Shown: one piece after another, positions 1-11,471 of the stretch
How positions within the stretch are numbered: position 1 is the first letter of the stretch
How the letters are laid out: the number at the start of each line of letters is the position of its first letter
Origin: Tahibacter aquaticus
GTDB taxonomy: Bacteria > Pseudomonadota > Gammaproteobacteria > Xanthomonadales > Rhodanobacteraceae
Length of the DNA: 64,000 nucleotides
Direction of reading: 5' to 3'
Assembly (NCBI RefSeq): GCF_004363655.1
Contig: NZ_SNZH01000009.1
Coordinates: forward strand, 186,792 to 250,791
Position numbers and translations under genes: made by a program
The notes under the pieces: model-generated
The model's database searches: none
Seen by the model: the letters and a program-made list of their open reading frames with translations, nothing else
Told to the model about the DNA's origin: nothing

Positions 1-1176
1 TGGAGCAGTCGTATTCAAAGCGGGTGATCCGTAGTGAGAGAGGCGCGGCCGTCGGGGCGCCGCCTGCAGGGCGGGTTACCCTGCCTGGCGAGCTGCCACC
101 GTGGCCGAGGGTCAAGCCCGATAGTCTGACGGAAAACCTGGCGATGCAGCAAAAAGAGAGCCCGCTGCAGGCCGTCACTGCTGGACAGATGGGCCCAAGG
201 TGTTGGCCGGCAAGTACCACCAGGCCTGCGCCGGTGGCGCTGTCGATCATGTTCCGCCGTACCGGTATCGACTCGCCAGAGAGCCGCCGCAAGGGCCGCA
301 CGGCACCGTGCCAGGGTGCCGCCGCGGTCTGAATCTCGATACCCAGGCTGCAGCATTGTTGCGAAATGATGTCGGCGCCCGGGGGAATGTCACGAACGTC
401 GGCTCCGGTGCGGGCCGCCGCGATTCCAGAACGGGCGGTTGGCGACAGGCCTCGTTCAACGCGAGGGGAGGGCGGCCGGACTGCGCTCCCCGGAGGGGAT
501 ATCGATATTCGTCGCGCGGCGCCGGCACGCCAAAGAACGTGTTGATGGCAAGGCGCTCTGGCGCCTGAGATGGACCAGGCCGAGCACAACGGCGGCGGCT
601 GATTCCGCTCGCCCATGGGACAGGGGGCTGGCTCGGCCCGGCTCCAGTGCTCGGATAGCCAAGAAGCCCGCATGTCGTCGAGTAACCCCTTCATTCCAGC
701 GAGGCCTGCAGTGGAGCCGGCACCTGTGCTTGCCCGCCGATGGACGGCAGCAGGCGATCCGCAGGCACGTCCCAGTCCACTGCGGGAACTGATAGGGCAA
801 TGGCCGTTTGTACGCTGAGCACAGCACGTGTCGAGGGGTACGCCGAATACCGCCGCATCCATCAGCCGCGGTAGGTCGCGGTAGGAAGTGTCATTGTGCC
901 GGCGGCCGCGCGCGATCCAGCGCGTGCTGTTGCCGCGTACGCGTGTCTTTCGCCGCGTGATCGCTGCCTCTTGGAGCGGGCCGGAATCACGCGATGGTGC
1001 CGATCCGCTTCTTGACAACAGAGCCTGGCGGTTCTTTCTTGCCGGTTTTTTCAGCGGTAGAGAAAGGCAAAAGACTACTATTGGCTAGGTGAATAAAAAA
1101 TACTTGGCGACATATTTTCCGCGTGCGATGATCCGCCGCTCAGCGCAGGATTCGGCCTGATTTCCGCCGGGGGACA
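1..1176. other. Gene-poor leader region upstream of the PKS operon
   Basis: No open frame here has a recognisable family, a good ribosome-binding site or convincing codon bias; several overlapping short frames on both strands are typical GC-rich noise. The last ~100 bases before the PKS1 start are much more AT-rich than the surroundings and probably hold the operon promoter. A TTGACA hexamer lies at 1012-1017, but I see no good -10 box at the right distance, so I do not call a promoter. The region could hold decayed coding sequence from the left flank of the cluster, which I cannot show. Confidence 0.5.
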
Positions 1177-3297
1177 ATGACACAGACTCAGTCAATCGCC
1201 GGGCGGGTGTCGGCTACGCCGCAAGTGCAGGATGATCCCGTCGCGATCGTCGCACTGGCCTGCAACTATCCTGGCGCGCCCGACATCGCGTCGCTTTGGC
1301 GACTGGCGATCGATGGCCGCAGCGCGCTCGGGCCCGCTCCGGCAGGGCGCTGGTTCGCAGTACCGCCGCGCGGTGGTTTTGTCGATGGTGCCTATCCGCA
1401 GGCGTTCGACGCGCCGTTCTTCGACCTTTCTCCAGCCGAGGCGCTGGCGCTCGATCCGCAGCAGCGGCTGCTGCTCGAAACCGGCTGGCGTGCGCTGGAA
1501 GATGCCGGAATATCGACCGAGCCCGAAGCGGGCAAGCCGATCGGCGTCTTTGTCGCCATCAGCACCACCGACTATCAATGGGCGCAATTGTGGAATCCCG
1601 GTGCGGGCAGGGTAGATCCGTTCACCGCGACCGGTCTGTCGTTCGCCGCTGCGGCCGGGCGGCTTTCCTACAGCTTCGGCTTCACCGGGCCGAGCATGGC
1701 GATCGACACGGCGTGTTCCTCCTCGCTGGTGGCGCTGCATCAGGCGCGCCGCGCCATACTGAATGGCGAATGCGAGGCGGCTTTGGTCGCTGGGGTGAAC
1801 GCCTTGCTCACGCCCAATCTGTTCGGCTGCCTGGGCTCGCTCAACCTGCTTTCGCCGGACGGCGTTTGCCGCGCTTTCGATGGCGCGGCAAACGGCTATG
1901 TCCGCGCCGAAGGCTGCGGCGCGGTGGTACTCAAGCCGTATTCGGCGGCGCTGCGCGACGGCAATCGCGTCGTCGCGCTGCTGCGCGGCTCTGCGGTCAA
2001 CCAGGACGGGCGTAGCGCAAGCCTCACGGCACCCAGCGGCGTGGCGCAGCGCAAGGTGATCGCTGCCGCGCTGGCCGATGCCGGACTGACGCCCGCGGAT
2101 ATCGACTATGTCGAGGCACATGGCACCGGCACGCCGCTGGGTGATGCAATCGAACTCAACGCACTTGCGGACAGCTATGGCGCAGACCGCGTGGCACCGC
2201 TGCTGATCGGGTCGGTCAAGGTCAACATCGGCCATCTCGAGGCCGGGGCAGGGCTTGCGGGCGTGATCAAGACGCTGCTGGCGCTCGAACAGGCAATGGT
2301 GCCGGGCCATCCGCGTTTCTCGGCGCCGACGCCGCATCTCGATTGGGCAAGCGCGGGCCTCGCCGTGCCGACCGTCGCGACGCGCTGGCCCGCGACCGGG
2401 CGCGTGCGCCGCGCCGGCGTAAGCTCGTTCGGGTTCAGCGGGACCAACGCGCATGTGATCCTGGAAGCCGCACCCGAGCCGCCGCCGCGTGCCGAGGCGA
2501 TGGGCACCGAAGCGACGAGTAGCGTTGTGCTGCCGGTTTCGGCGCGCAGCGCGGTGGCGCTGGCGGAAAGCTGCGCCATGCTGGCGGATTGGCTGGAGGC
2601 CGAGCCGCGCGACCTGCGCGACGTGGCGTTCACGCTCTGTGTCGGGCGCAATGCCTTCGGCCACCGGCGCGCCGTGACCGGCGACGATTGCGCCGCGCTC
2701 GCCCGCGCGCTGCGTGGCGAGCCGGTGCAAACGCAGAACGAGCGGCTGGTTGAACTCGCGCGCCGCTGGGAGGCGGGCGAGCCGGTCGACTGGAGCCGGC
2801 TGTTCCGCGACGGCACGGCCCGGCTGACGGCACTTCCCGGCCATCCGTTTCATCCGCAGCGCTACTGGCCCGATACGGCGATGCCCGTCGGCAGCGCCGA
2901 AGGCGTCCGCGTCGAGGCGCCGCTGCCGGTGGCACGCCCGGCCTGGCTGGCGCTCGTTGCCGAGCACGCACGCACGGTGCTGGGCCTGCCTTCGTCCGCG
3001 CCGCTCGCGCCCGATGTGGCGCTGGTCGACCAGGGCTTCACGTCGCTGCTCGGACTCGAACTGCGCCGCGTGCTGGAGGCGCGCACCGGCCGCAGCCTGC
3101 CGGCCGGGCTGCTCTACGACTATCCGACACCAGCCCGCATCGCCGGGCTTCTCTGCGGCGACGCGCCCATGCCCGCACCGCGTCGCGCCGCGACGGTCGC
3201 CGAACCCGCGGCGGGCGAAAGCGACTTCGACTTTCTCGACGGATTGTCCGCCGAAGAACTCGCCGATCTCATTGACCGCGAAGTGGATCGTTTATGA
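1177..3297 (+). CDS. Type I PKS, AT-less KS-ACP module (PKS1)
   Basis: A 706-residue polyketide synthase with one ketosynthase and one acyl carrier protein. The KS (about residues 20-445) has an intact triad: Cys180 in TACSSS, His315 in HGTGT and His353 in NIGHLEA, so it is a condensing KS, not a decarboxylating loading KS. The ACP is at about 590-665 with Ser623 (GFTSLLGLEL) as the phosphopantetheine site. Between them are only about 145 residues, resembling the KS-AT linker (DLRDVAFTL) joined to a post-AT linker (VDW..LF, HPFHPQRYW). The AT is therefore absent, as in trans-AT modules, and malonyl must be loaded by another AT, possibly that of PKS2. No KR, DH or ER is present. The ATG at 1177 follows a GGGGGA ribosome-binding site, and the stop overlaps the next start (ATGA). 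An acidic C-terminal tail ([10 protein letters not shown]) may be a docking element. This is probably the first elongation step of the acyl chain. Confidence 0.93.
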   Translation: MTQTQSIAGRVSATPQVQDDPVAIVALACNYPGAPDIASLWRLAIDGRSALGPAPAGRWFAVPPRGGFVDGAYPQAFDAPFFDLSPAEALALDPQQRLLLETGWRALEDAGISTEPEAGKPIGVFVAISTTDYQWAQLWNPGAGRVDPFTATGLSFAAAAGRLSYSFGFTGPSMAIDTACSSSLVALHQARRAILNGECEAALVAGVNALLTPNLFGCLGSLNLLSPDGVCRAFDGAANGYVRAEGCGAVVLKPYSAALRDGNRVVALLRGSAVNQDGRSASLTAPSGVAQRKVIAAALADAGLTPADIDYVEAHGTGTPLGDAIELNALADSYGADRVAPLLIGSVKVNIGHLEAGAGLAGVIKTLLALEQAMVPGHPRFSAPTPHLDWASAGLAVPTVATRWPATGRVRRAGVSSFGFSGTNAHVILEAAPEPPPRAEAMGTEATSSVVLPVSARSAVALAESCAMLADWLEAEPRDLRDVAFTLCVGRNAFGHRRAVTGDDCAALARALRGEPVQTQNERLVELARRWEAGEPVDWSRLFRDGTARLTALPGHPFHPQRYWPDTAMPVGSAEGVRVEAPLPVARPAWLALVAEHARTVLGLPSSAPLAPDVALVDQGFTSLLGLELRRVLEARTGRSLPAGLLYDYPTPARIAGLLCGDAPMPAPRRAATVAEPAAGESDFDFLDGLSAEELADLIDREVDRL

Positions 3298-6200
3298 CCG
3301 ACCTGCCTGAAAAGCCTGCGGACACGCTCAAGAAGACATTCATCGCACTCAAGCGCGCGCAGGCGCGCGTCGAGGCACTCGAAGCGCGGCGCGCCGAACC
3401 GATCGCGATTGTCGGCATCGGCTGCCGGCTGCCGGGCGGCGCCGACAGCCCCGCTGCGCTGTGGGACCTGCTATGCCGCGAGACCGACACCGCGCGCGCT
3501 GTCCCCGCCGACCGCTGGCCGGAGCAGAGCTTCTACAGCCAGTCGGCCGATGCCTCGGGCCGCACCCACGCCGCGCGCGCGCATTTCCTCGATGGCCATG
3601 TCGATGCGTTCGACGCTCCCTTCTTCGGCATCTCGGCCAAGGAAGCGGTGGCGATGGACCCGCAGCAGCGGCTGCTTCTGGAGCTGGGCTGGGAAGCCCT
3701 TGAGGACGCCGGGATCGATCCGGCCTCGCTGCGCGGCACGCCGACGGGCGTGTTCGTCGGTATTTCGAGCGACGACTACGCCCAGGCGCACCGCCATTCG
3801 GGACGGCTCGATCTGATCGACGGCTATTCGCTCACCGGCACCTGCCTCGCGCCGGCGGCCGGGCGGATGTCCTACACCTTCGGCTTCGAAGGGCCGAGCA
3901 TGGCGATCGACACGGCATGCAGCTCATCGCTGGTCGCCGTGCATCTCGCCTGCCAGAGCTTGCGCAGCGGCGAGACCGACGTCGCGCTGGCGGCAGGGGT
4001 TAACCTTATCCTTTCGCCGGTATTCCACATTGCCTCCTCCAAGCTCGGCACCATCTCGCCGGACGGACTGTGCAAGACCTTCGACGCCTCGGCGGACGGC
4101 TATGGCCGCGGCGAAGGCTGCGGCGTGATCGTGCTCAAGCGGCTGGCCGACGCTCGCACCGATGGCGACCGCATCCTCGCGGTGATCCGCAGTTCGGCCG
4201 TCAACCAGGACGGCAAGAGCAACGGCCTGACCGCGCCCAACGGCCTCGCGCAGGAGCGCGTCATCCGCGAAGCGCTCGATCGCGCGGGGCTGGCGCCCGA
4301 AGACATCGGCTATATCGAGGTGCATGGCACCGGCACGTCGCTCGGCGATCCGATAGAAGTCGAGGCGATCGGCCGTGTCCAGGCCAGCCGCCCCGCCGAT
4401 CGCCCGGTCGTGCTCGGCACGGTCAAGTCGAACATCGGACATCTGGAGGCTGCGGCAGGCATCGCGGGCCTGATCCGCGCCGTCGAGATTCTGCGCCGCG
4501 GCGAGATTCCGGCGCATCTGCATCTGGACAATCCCAGCCCGCACATCCCCTGGGGCGCCTATCCGTTCGAGGTCCGCACCGAGCGCAAGGCATGGGTCGG
4601 CGAAGGACCGCGCCGCGCCGGCGTCAGCTCTTTCGGCTTCAGCGGAACAAATGCACATGTGATCCTGGAACAGGCGCCCGAGGCCGCGCCTGCAGTTGCC
4701 GCCCAGGCAGTTGCCACGCCTGCCGTGGCCGAGTCGGGACCGGTGCTGCTGCCGCTTTCCGCGCGCACCGCAGAGGGGCTGGCCGAGCTGGCCGCGCGCT
4801 GGCGCGACTGGCTTGCGGCAGGTCATGCGCCGCTGGCCGATGCCGCGGCCACCGCGGCGGCGGGGCGCAGCCATCTGGCGCAGCGGCTGGCAGTGGTCGG
4901 CGCGGATACGCAGGAAGTCGCGGCGGCAATCGCCGCGTTCCTGGACGGCAAGCCGGCGCGCAACCTGGCGAGCGGCAGCGCCGGTACGAGGCCCAAGATC
5001 GCCGGCCTGTTCACCGGCCAGGGTTCGCAATATCCAGGCATGGGCCGCGATCTCTACGACAGCGAGCCGGTGTTCCGCGCGACGATCGATGCCTGCGATG
5101 GCGCGATCGGTGACCGGCTCGGCAAGCGGCTGCTCGACCTGCTCTACGGCGCAGACACCAGCGATGCCGAATTGCAGCAGACCGGCTTCGCCCAGCCGGC
5201 GATTTTCGCGGTCGAACTGGCGCTCTATCGGCTGTGGGAAAGCTGGGGCGTAGTGCCCGATCTCGTCTGCGGGCACAGCATCGGCGAATTTGCCGCGGCG
5301 CATGTCGCGGGCATCCTCGGCTTCGAGGACGCAATCGACCTGGTCTGCGCGCGCGGACGGCTCATGCAGAGCCTGCCGGCAGGCGGGACCATGGCGGCGG
5401 TTTTCGCCAGCGAGAGTGTGGTCGCGAGCATGCTCGCGCCCGGCAGTGGCGTCTCGATCGCGGCCGTCAACACGCCCAACGATGTGGTGGTCTCCGGGCC
5501 CGAGACGGCCGTCGCCGAACTGGTAGCGCGGCTCGCGGCAAGCAGCATCGGCGTGCAGTCCCTGCGCGTGTCGCACGCGTTTCATTCGGCGCTGATGCGC
5601 CCGATCGTGGCCGAGTTCGCGAGACTCGCCGAACGTCCGGCAGGAGAAGCAGTACTGCCTTTCTTCTCGACCGTTTCCGCGGCGCGCATGGCGCCGGACA
5701 AGCTCGGCGCGCGGTATTGGGGCGCGCAGATCGAAGCGCCGGTGCGTTTCGCGGCGACGGCGCAGGCGATGGCGGCGGAAGGCGCGACCGTCTTCCTCGA
5801 ATATGGCCCCGCGGCAGTGCTCGCCGGGCTGGCGCGGCAGTCGGTCGAGGGCGAAGGGCTGCAGTTCCTCGGCTCGCTGCAGCGCGGCGGCGACGGGCGG
5901 CGCGCGATGCTCGGCAGTCTTGCGCGGCTGTATGCCCAAGGACTCGATCCCCACTGGAAGGCCGTGGTCACACCGGCGCGCGCCGGGCGTGCCGCGATCC
6001 CGACCTATCCGTTCCAGCGCAAGCGCTACTATCGCGCGCCCATCGTCGATGCCGGTCGCCATGCGGGTGCCGCGGGCGCGGCAAGCGGCGGACATCCCTA
6101 TCTCGGCCAGCGCATCCATTCGCGCCTGCTGCCCAAGGGCGCGGCGCTGCACCAGGCGCTGTTCACCGCGGAAAATCCCGCGTTCCTCGTCGAGCACCAG

Positions 6201-9200
6201 ATTTTCGGCAAGATCATCTCGCCGGCCGCAGCGCATCTGTCGATGGCGTTCGCTGCCGCGGGCGGCGGCGCGAGTCTGGAAGATGTGTCGTTCACTGCAC
6301 CGCTGGTGGTCGACGCCGAGGCCGCGCGCATCGTGCAGCTCGCAATCGAAGGCGACGGCGTCGGCTACAGCCTGGCGAGCCAGCCGGTGGACAAGCCCGG
6401 CGATGTCTGGACCGTGCATTCTGCCGGGCGCATCGCCGCACCCGCCACTGCACCCGAGGCGCTGGATCTGGCGGCCATCCGGGCGCGCTGCTCCGGCACG
6501 ATGGCTCCGGCCGATTTCTATGCGCTGATCGAGACGCTCGGCTACCGGACCGGAGCGCATTTCCAGTGCATCCGCGAGATCGCCAAGAGCGCGGGCGAGG
6601 CCTTGTGCAGGATTGTCGCGGTCGACGCGATCGATGCCGGTGCGATCCACCCCGGATTGATCGATTCGATGCTGCAGACCGTGCTGCCGGCCTGCGAGAG
6701 CGATGCCGCGCACATGCTCGACGGCGAGAGTGTGCTGATTCCGCTGCACATGGCGCAGGTGGCGATTCACGGCAGCCTCGATCAGCCGCTGTGGTGCCAC
6801 AGCCGGGTGGCGGTCGCGGGCGAACTCGTCAAGGCGCAGCTCACCGTGTGCGATGAAGCCGGCGTGCCCGTACTCGCGATCGGCGACTTCCTGCTCAAGC
6901 GCACCGACCGGGCGACGCTCTACCAGGAGCTGGGCGATGGCGATCGCGCACTGGTCCATGCCATCGACTGGCAGCCCATCACGCTGGCCGCGCCCGCAGC
7001 GGCGCCGGACGGCTGGATCGTGTTCGCTGACCAGGATGGCTGGGGCAGCGCCGTCGCTGCACGGCTGCTGCAGTCGGCGCTGCCGTGCCTCGAACTGAGG
7101 CGCGGCGAGGCGGAACCGGCCAGGTTCGCCGAGGTCGCGACCGCCTGGGCGGCCGGGCACGGCGTCGAGCGTGCCAACATCCTGTTTGCCTGGGGCGGCG
7201 CTGGCGCCGATCCCGAGGCCGAGACCTGCGGGACGCTTGCGGCGCTGCTACCCGCGGTGCAGGCGCTGGGCAGCGGCACAACGCCGCTGCGCGCGCGGCT
7301 GTGGCTGCTCAGCCGGCAGGTCCAGCAGGTGGTGCCCGAAGATGGCGGCGCTGCGCTGCCGCTGCTCGACGGCGGGGCGCTCTGGGGCATGGGCCGCGCG
7401 ATCGCCAACGAAATGCCGCATATCTGGGGCGGGCTGCTCGATGTCGAGGCGAAGCCCAGCGATGCCGGCGCCGCGGCGATCGTCGCCGCGGCACTGAGTC
7501 CCGCGGGCGAGGATCAACTGGCGATCCGCCGCCATGGCCAGTGCTTCGCCGCGCGGCTGGTACCCGCCGTACCGGCGCCTGCGCTGCCCGAGCTGGGCGA
7601 AAGCGAGCGCTATCGGCTCGACAAGGGACCGCGGCGCACCCTCGACGATCTGCGCTTCGAACGGCTTGCGCGCAGCGCGCCGCGTTCCGGCGAAGTCGAG
7701 ATCGAAGTGCTCGCGGCGGGGCTCAATTTCCGCGACGTACTCAACGCACTCGGCCAATATCCGGGCGAAGCCGGGTTGCTCGGCTTCGAGGCCGTCGGAC
7801 GCGTGACCGCGCTGGGGCCCGATGTCGCCGGGCTGGCGATCGGCGACAGCGTGATCGCGCTCGCCGCACCAGGCTGCATCGGCAGCCATGTGACGGTCAG
7901 GCGCGCGCTGGTGGTGCGCAAGCCCGAGGCGCTGAGCGCGGCCGAGGCCGTGGCTCTGCCGGCGGCGCTGCTCACTGCCTATTACGCGCTGCATCATCTG
8001 GGCGGCATCAAGGCCGGCGACCGGGTGCTGATCCACGCCGCGGCCGGCGGCGTCGGCATGGCGGCGGTGCAGCTCGCGCTCGCCGCGGGTGCTGAAGTGT
8101 TTGCCACTGCCGGTGCGCCCGAGAAGCAGCAGTTCGTGCGCGACATGGGCGTTGCGCATGTGATGAGTTCCCGCACGCTCGACTTCGCCGATCGGATCCG
8201 CGCGATCACCGGCGGCCGGGGCGTCGACATGGTGCTCAATTCGCTCAGCGGCGACTTCATTACCGAAAGCTTCGGCGTACTCGCAGCGGGCGGGCGCTTC
8301 CTCGAAATGGGCAAGATCGGCATCTGGGACGAGGCGCGTGTGCAGGCGCAGGATCCGAGCTGGGTCTATCGCCCGTTCGACCTCGCCGCCGTCGCACTGG
8401 AAGATCCGGCGACGCTGGTGGCCATGTTCGACGGGCTGCTGGAGGAAGTGGCGGCCGGCCGGCTGGTGCCGCTGCCGGTCACGGTCTTCCCCATGGCCGA
8501 TGCCGAACAGGCGTTCCGTTTCATGGCGCAGGCGCGGCATATCGGCAAGATCGTCCTCAGCCGCGAGCAAGAATCGCGGCGCACACGCCTGGCAACGCGG
8601 GGCGTACATGGCGACGCGCACTATCTGATCACCGGCGGGCTAGGCGCGCTCGGGCTGCGCGTGGCGCAGCGGCTGGTGGAGGAGGGCGCACGGCACCTGG
8701 TACTCAGCGGCCGCCGTGGCCCGGGCGAATCGGCGCGTTCGGCAATCGCCGAACTCGAAGCCGCCGGCGCGCGCGTGACCATCGTCGAGGGCGATGTCGC
8801 CGTGGCGGACGATGCGGCGCGCATGGTCGCAGCGGCGTCCAGCCCACCGCTGGCCGGCGTGATCCACGCCGCAGGCCTGCTCGAAGACGGCATGATTGCC
8901 GATCTCGATGCCGACCGGCTGGCGCGCGTCCTGGCGCCCAAGGTGGCGGGCGGGTGGAATCTGCATCGCGCGACCGAGACGCTGGACCTCGATTTCTTCC
9001 TGCTCTTTTCCTCGGTCGCGGCGATCATCGGCAACCTGGGGCAGGGCGCCTATGCCGCAGGCAACGCCTTTCTCGACGGCCTCGCCAGCTGGCGCCGCCG
9101 GCGCGGGCTGGCGGCGACCAGCCTCAATTGGGGGCCCTGGGCCGAAGCAGGCATGGCGGCGGCGCTCAAGAATGATCGTTTCGCCGCGATGGGCATTCGC

Positions 9201-9776
9201 CAGCTCGCTCCGGCGCAGGGACTGCGCACGATGCTGCGGCTGATCGGCGAGTCGCCGATGCAGGCCGTGGTGGCGGAAATCGACTGGGCCGCCTATGGCA
9301 GGGCGCAGGGAATCGCCGGCGGCAGCGGACTTTTCGCCGCCGTGGTGGACGCACCGGACGCCGCTGCCACCGCGTCCGCCGAGGGGCCGGCCGCGCGCGA
9401 CATCCTGGCCGAGCTTGCGGCTGCGCTACCCGCGCAGCGCGAGGGCGTGATGCGCACTTATCTGCAGGAACTGGCGCGCCAGACGCTTGGCTATGGCCGC
9501 GGCGAGACGATCGCCCCGGACAAGCCGCTCGCCGAGCAGGGCTTCGACAGCCTGATGTCGGTGGAGATGCGCAATCGGCTCAATCGCGCATTGGGGCGCA
9601 AGCTTGCGGCATCCTTGCTGTTCGACTATCCGACGCTGGACCGCATCGGCCGGCACCTGCTCGACAGCCTGCTGCCAGCCGAGGTGGCCGCCGCCGCGCC
9701 GAGTGCGGCGGACATCCTCGACGAGATCGAGAGCCTGATCGGGCGATCGTCCGTGCACACCGCGGCGGAATCGTAG
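3294..9776 (+). CDS. Type I PKS, fully reducing KS-AT-DH-ER-KR-ACP (PKS2)
   Basis: A 2160-residue complete reducing module. An N-terminal helical docking-like segment is followed by: KS (about 35-460, Cys209 in TACSSS); AT (about 560-890, Ser662 in GHSIGE, with HAFH at 761-764, the malonyl-type signature); DH (about 930-1210, His968 in an HxxxGxxxxP motif and a DSMLQ motif); ER (about 1440-1750, nucleotide loop GGVGMAAVQ near 1582); KR (about 1770-1960, ITGGLGALG and catalytic Tyr near 1919 in [10 protein letters not shown]); ACP (about 2050-2125, Ser2086 in GFDSLMS). All active-site residues I can check are present, so the module should add a fully saturated two-carbon unit. It may act iteratively or serve PKS1 in trans (inference). 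It overlaps PKS1 by four bases and abuts the transporter gene. His and Tyr codons are strongly biased to CAT and TAT, unlike the PUFA genes further right. Confidence 0.95.
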   Translation: MTDLPEKPADTLKKTFIALKRAQARVEALEARRAEPIAIVGIGCRLPGGADSPAALWDLLCRETDTARAVPADRWPEQSFYSQSADASGRTHAARAHFLDGHVDAFDAPFFGISAKEAVAMDPQQRLLLELGWEALEDAGIDPASLRGTPTGVFVGISSDDYAQAHRHSGRLDLIDGYSLTGTCLAPAAGRMSYTFGFEGPSMAIDTACSSSLVAVHLACQSLRSGETDVALAAGVNLILSPVFHIASSKLGTISPDGLCKTFDASADGYGRGEGCGVIVLKRLADARTDGDRILAVIRSSAVNQDGKSNGLTAPNGLAQERVIREALDRAGLAPEDIGYIEVHGTGTSLGDPIEVEAIGRVQASRPADRPVVLGTVKSNIGHLEAAAGIAGLIRAVEILRRGEIPAHLHLDNPSPHIPWGAYPFEVRTERKAWVGEGPRRAGVSSFGFSGTNAHVILEQAPEAAPAVAAQAVATPAVAESGPVLLPLSARTAEGLAELAARWRDWLAAGHAPLADAAATAAAGRSHLAQRLAVVGADTQEVAAAIAAFLDGKPARNLASGSAGTRPKIAGLFTGQGSQYPGMGRDLYDSEPVFRATIDACDGAIGDRLGKRLLDLLYGADTSDAELQQTGFAQPAIFAVELALYRLWESWGVVPDLVCGHSIGEFAAAHVAGILGFEDAIDLVCARGRLMQSLPAGGTMAAVFASESVVASMLAPGSGVSIAAVNTPNDVVVSGPETAVAELVARLAASSIGVQSLRVSHAFHSALMRPIVAEFARLAERPAGEAVLPFFSTVSAARMAPDKLGARYWGAQIEAPVRFAATAQAMAAEGATVFLEYGPAAVLAGLARQSVEGEGLQFLGSLQRGGDGRRAMLGSLARLYAQGLDPHWKAVVTPARAGRAAIPTYPFQRKRYYRAPIVDAGRHAGAAGAASGGHPYLGQRIHSRLLPKGAALHQALFTAENPAFLVEHQIFGKIISPAAAHLSMAFAAAGGGASLEDVSFTAPLVVDAEAARIVQLAIEGDGVGYSLASQPVDKPGDVWTVHSAGRIAAPATAPEALDLAAIRARCSGTMAPADFYALIETLGYRTGAHFQCIREIAKSAGEALCRIVAVDAIDAGAIHPGLIDSMLQTVLPACESDAAHMLDGESVLIPLHMAQVAIHGSLDQPLWCHSRVAVAGELVKAQLTVCDEAGVPVLAIGDFLLKRTDRATLYQELGDGDRALVHAIDWQPITLAAPAAAPDGWIVFADQDGWGSAVAARLLQSALPCLELRRGEAEPARFAEVATAWAAGHGVERANILFAWGGAGADPEAETCGTLAALLPAVQALGSGTTPLRARLWLLSRQVQQVVPEDGGAALPLLDGGALWGMGRAIANEMPHIWGGLLDVEAKPSDAGAAAIVAAALSPAGEDQLAIRRHGQCFAARLVPAVPAPALPELGESERYRLDKGPRRTLDDLRFERLARSAPRSGEVEIEVLAAGLNFRDVLNALGQYPGEAGLLGFEAVGRVTALGPDVAGLAIGDSVIALAAPGCIGSHVTVRRALVVRKPEALSAAEAVALPAALLTAYYALHHLGGIKAGDRVLIHAAAGGVGMAAVQLALAAGAEVFATAGAPEKQQFVRDMGVAHVMSSRTLDFADRIRAITGGRGVDMVLNSLSGDFITESFGVLAAGGRFLEMGKIGIWDEARVQAQDPSWVYRPFDLAAVALEDPATLVAMFDGLLEEVAAGRLVPLPVTVFPMADAEQAFRFMAQARHIGKIVLSREQESRRTRLATRGVHGDAHYLITGGLGALGLRVAQRLVEEGARHLVLSGRRGPGESARSAIAELEAAGARVTIVEGDVAVADDAARMVAAASSPPLAGVIHAAGLLEDGMIADLDADRLARVLAPKVAGGWNLHRATETLDLDFFLLFSSVAAIIGNLGQGAYAAGNAFLDGLASWRRRRGLAATSLNWGPWAEAGMAAALKNDRFAAMGIRQLAPAQGLRTMLRLIGESPMQAVVAEIDWAAYGRAQGIAGGSGLFAAVVDAPDAAATASAEGPAARDILAELAAALPAQREGVMRTYLQELARQTLGYGRGETIAPDKPLAEQGFDSLMSVEMRNRLNRALGRKLAASLLFDYPTLDRIGRHLLDSLLPAEVAAAAPSAADILDEIESLIGRSSVHTAAES

Positions 9777-11420
9777 GTGCCACAGACACTGCTATCGCTG
9801 CTCGCACGCGAAACCGGCGACATCCGGCGCGATCTGCTCATCGCGCTGCTGATCTCGGCTGCAGCGAACACCGGAATCCTGGTCATCATCAACCAGGCTT
9901 CCGCCTCGGCCGCCGAAGGGGTGGGCGACCTGCGCCTGCTGGGCATGTTCATCGTGGCGATGGCGCTCTACGTGGTCGGGCTGCGCTTTACCTTCGGCGT
10001 AGCCACGCGGGCGGTCGAGAGCATGCTCGCGCAGATTCGCCAGCGTCTCATGCGGGGCATTGCGCATGCCGATCTGCTGGCGCTGCGCCGGCTGCGCGAA
10101 GGACGCCTGCTGCAGTCGATCTCGCAGGACACGATCGTCATTTCCGAATCGCAGGGGCTGCTCGTGGCGGCCGCGCACTCGGCGCTGATGGTGGCGATGA
10201 CCGGCGTCTACGTACTCACCGTGTCCTGGCCGGCTTTCCTGATCGTGGTCGTGGTGATCGCTGCGGGCGCAGTGCTCTATCTCGCCCGCAGCAAAGAACT
10301 CGATCAGCTTGCCGCGCGCAGCTCGCGGCTGGAAGCCAGTTTCCTCGGCAAGATGAGCGACATGATCAAGGGGCTGCCGGAAGTGAAACTGAGTACCGCA
10401 CGGCGCGAGGCGCTGCTCGGCGAACTCGATGGCGTCGGCCAGGAGTTGTGCGAGGTGAAGGTGCGCACCACCAGCGTGTACAACGCCAATGCGATCTTCT
10501 CGCAGTCCTTTTTCTACGCCCTGCTCGCCGTGATCGTGTTCGTGCTGCCGGCGCTGATCGACAGTTTCGCGCCCCAGGCGCCGAAACTGCTTTCCTCGGT
10601 ACTTTTCATCTTCGGGCCGCTGTCGACGCTGATCACGGCAGTGCCATCGATCGGCCGCGCCGACCGCGCGGCGGCGTCGCTGCTCCAGCTCGAAGCCGAG
10701 ATCGGGCGCGCCGGAACACCGCCGCCCGCGCCCGGGCCGGTGCCCAGGCCGCTGGGCATGACCCAGGCCATCGAGTGCCGCGGGCTGCAATTCCACTATC
10801 CCGGTGAAGCGGGCGAGACCTTCAGCATCGGACCGATCGACCTGAAGCTGCCCCAGGGCGAGATCGTGATGTTCGTCGGCGGCAACGGCAGCGGCAAGAC
10901 CACGCTGCTCAAGGTGATCGCGGGACTGTACAAGCCCAGCGCAGGCCAGCTGCTGTTCGATGGCAAGCCCGTGCCGCCGGACGGACAGCAGCGCCAGCGC
11001 GAAACGTTCGGCGCGATCTTCAGCGATTTCCACCTGTTCCCGAAGCTCTACGGTATCGAGGCGGACGATGCGGCGATCGCGGCCGAGTTCGAGGCGATGC
11101 GCCTGACCGACAAGCTCAGTTATTCCGAGGAGGGCTTCTCGACGCGCGACTTGTCGACCGGCCAGCGCAAGCGCGTGGCGATGGTCGTCGCCATGCTGGA
11201 GAACCGGTCTATCCTGATCTTCGACGAATGGGCCGCCGAGCAGGATCCCGAATTCCGTGCGCATTTCTACGAGGAACTGCTGCCGAGGCTGAAGGCGAAG
11301 GGCAAGACGCTGCTCGTTGCCACTCACGACGACCGTTATTTCGACATCGCCGACATGGTGGTGAAAATGGAGCTGGGCCGTCTCGTCTCGACGCAGCGGC
11401 GAGGAGAGGCCAAGTCATGA
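9777..11420 (+). CDS. Cyclic/lipopeptide export ABC transporter (fused membrane and ATPase domains)
   Basis: A 547-residue half-size exporter of the SyrD/PvdE-like peptide transporter family. The N-terminal part (about 20-310) has several long hydrophobic segments, expected to be six membrane helices. The ATPase domain has Walker A GGNGSGKTTL near 369-378, signature LSTGQRKRVAM near 459, Walker B ILIFDEWAAEQDP near 478 and a switch histidine in LVATHDDRYF. It starts at a GTG immediately after the PKS2 stop with no spacer, so translation is coupled. Family knowledge: these proteins move nonribosomal peptides or siderophore precursors from the cytoplasm to the periplasm. In this context it most likely exports the lipopeptide to the periplasm, where the signal-peptide-bearing hydrolase at 14408-16297 could act on it. 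Confidence 0.93.
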   Translation: MPQTLLSLLARETGDIRRDLLIALLISAAANTGILVIINQASASAAEGVGDLRLLGMFIVAMALYVVGLRFTFGVATRAVESMLAQIRQRLMRGIAHADLLALRRLREGRLLQSISQDTIVISESQGLLVAAAHSALMVAMTGVYVLTVSWPAFLIVVVVIAAGAVLYLARSKELDQLAARSSRLEASFLGKMSDMIKGLPEVKLSTARREALLGELDGVGQELCEVKVRTTSVYNANAIFSQSFFYALLAVIVFVLPALIDSFAPQAPKLLSSVLFIFGPLSTLITAVPSIGRADRAAASLLQLEAEIGRAGTPPPAPGPVPRPLGMTQAIECRGLQFHYPGEAGETFSIGPIDLKLPQGEIVMFVGGNGSGKTTLLKVIAGLYKPSAGQLLFDGKPVPPDGQQRQRETFGAIFSDFHLFPKLYGIEADDAAIAAEFEAMRLTDKLSYSEEGFSTRDLSTGQRKRVAMVVAMLENRSILIFDEWAAEQDPEFRAHFYEELLPRLKAKGKTLLVATHDDRYFDIADMVVKMELGRLVSTQRRGEAKS

Positions 11421-11470
11421 AACAGCGTTTGCCGCGATTGCCCCGCGCGTTCCAGATCCCGGAGAACTGA
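11417..11470 (+). CDS. Possible 17-residue mini-ORF in the operon junction
   Basis: The ATG at 11417-11419 overlaps the stop of the ABC transporter gene (ATGA), and an in-frame TGA at 11468-11470 ends one base before the GTG start of the SPFH gene. The encoded peptide is MKQRLPRLPRAFQIPEN, basic and with no recognisable family. A GGAGAGG purine stretch lies just upstream and could serve as a ribosome-binding site. It may be a coupling peptide that passes ribosomes from one gene to the next, or a chance frame. A RiPP precursor seems unlikely because no maturation enzyme is beside it. Confidence 0.3.
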   Translation: MKQRLPRLPRAFQIPEN

Positions 11471-11471
11471 C

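Noticed and set aside
60-340. Possible thioesterase remnant on the - strand (ALFLLH followed by a distant Leu-Gln-Ala pattern)
   Set aside because: The similarity is only a few residues and needs frame changes. I could not extend it to a GxSxG or catalytic His, so I do not claim a decayed TE.
3924-7160. A 1078-codon - strand frame opposite PKS2, and similar frames opposite PKS1
   Set aside because: Same shadow effect; the + strand has complete KS, AT and DH active sites.
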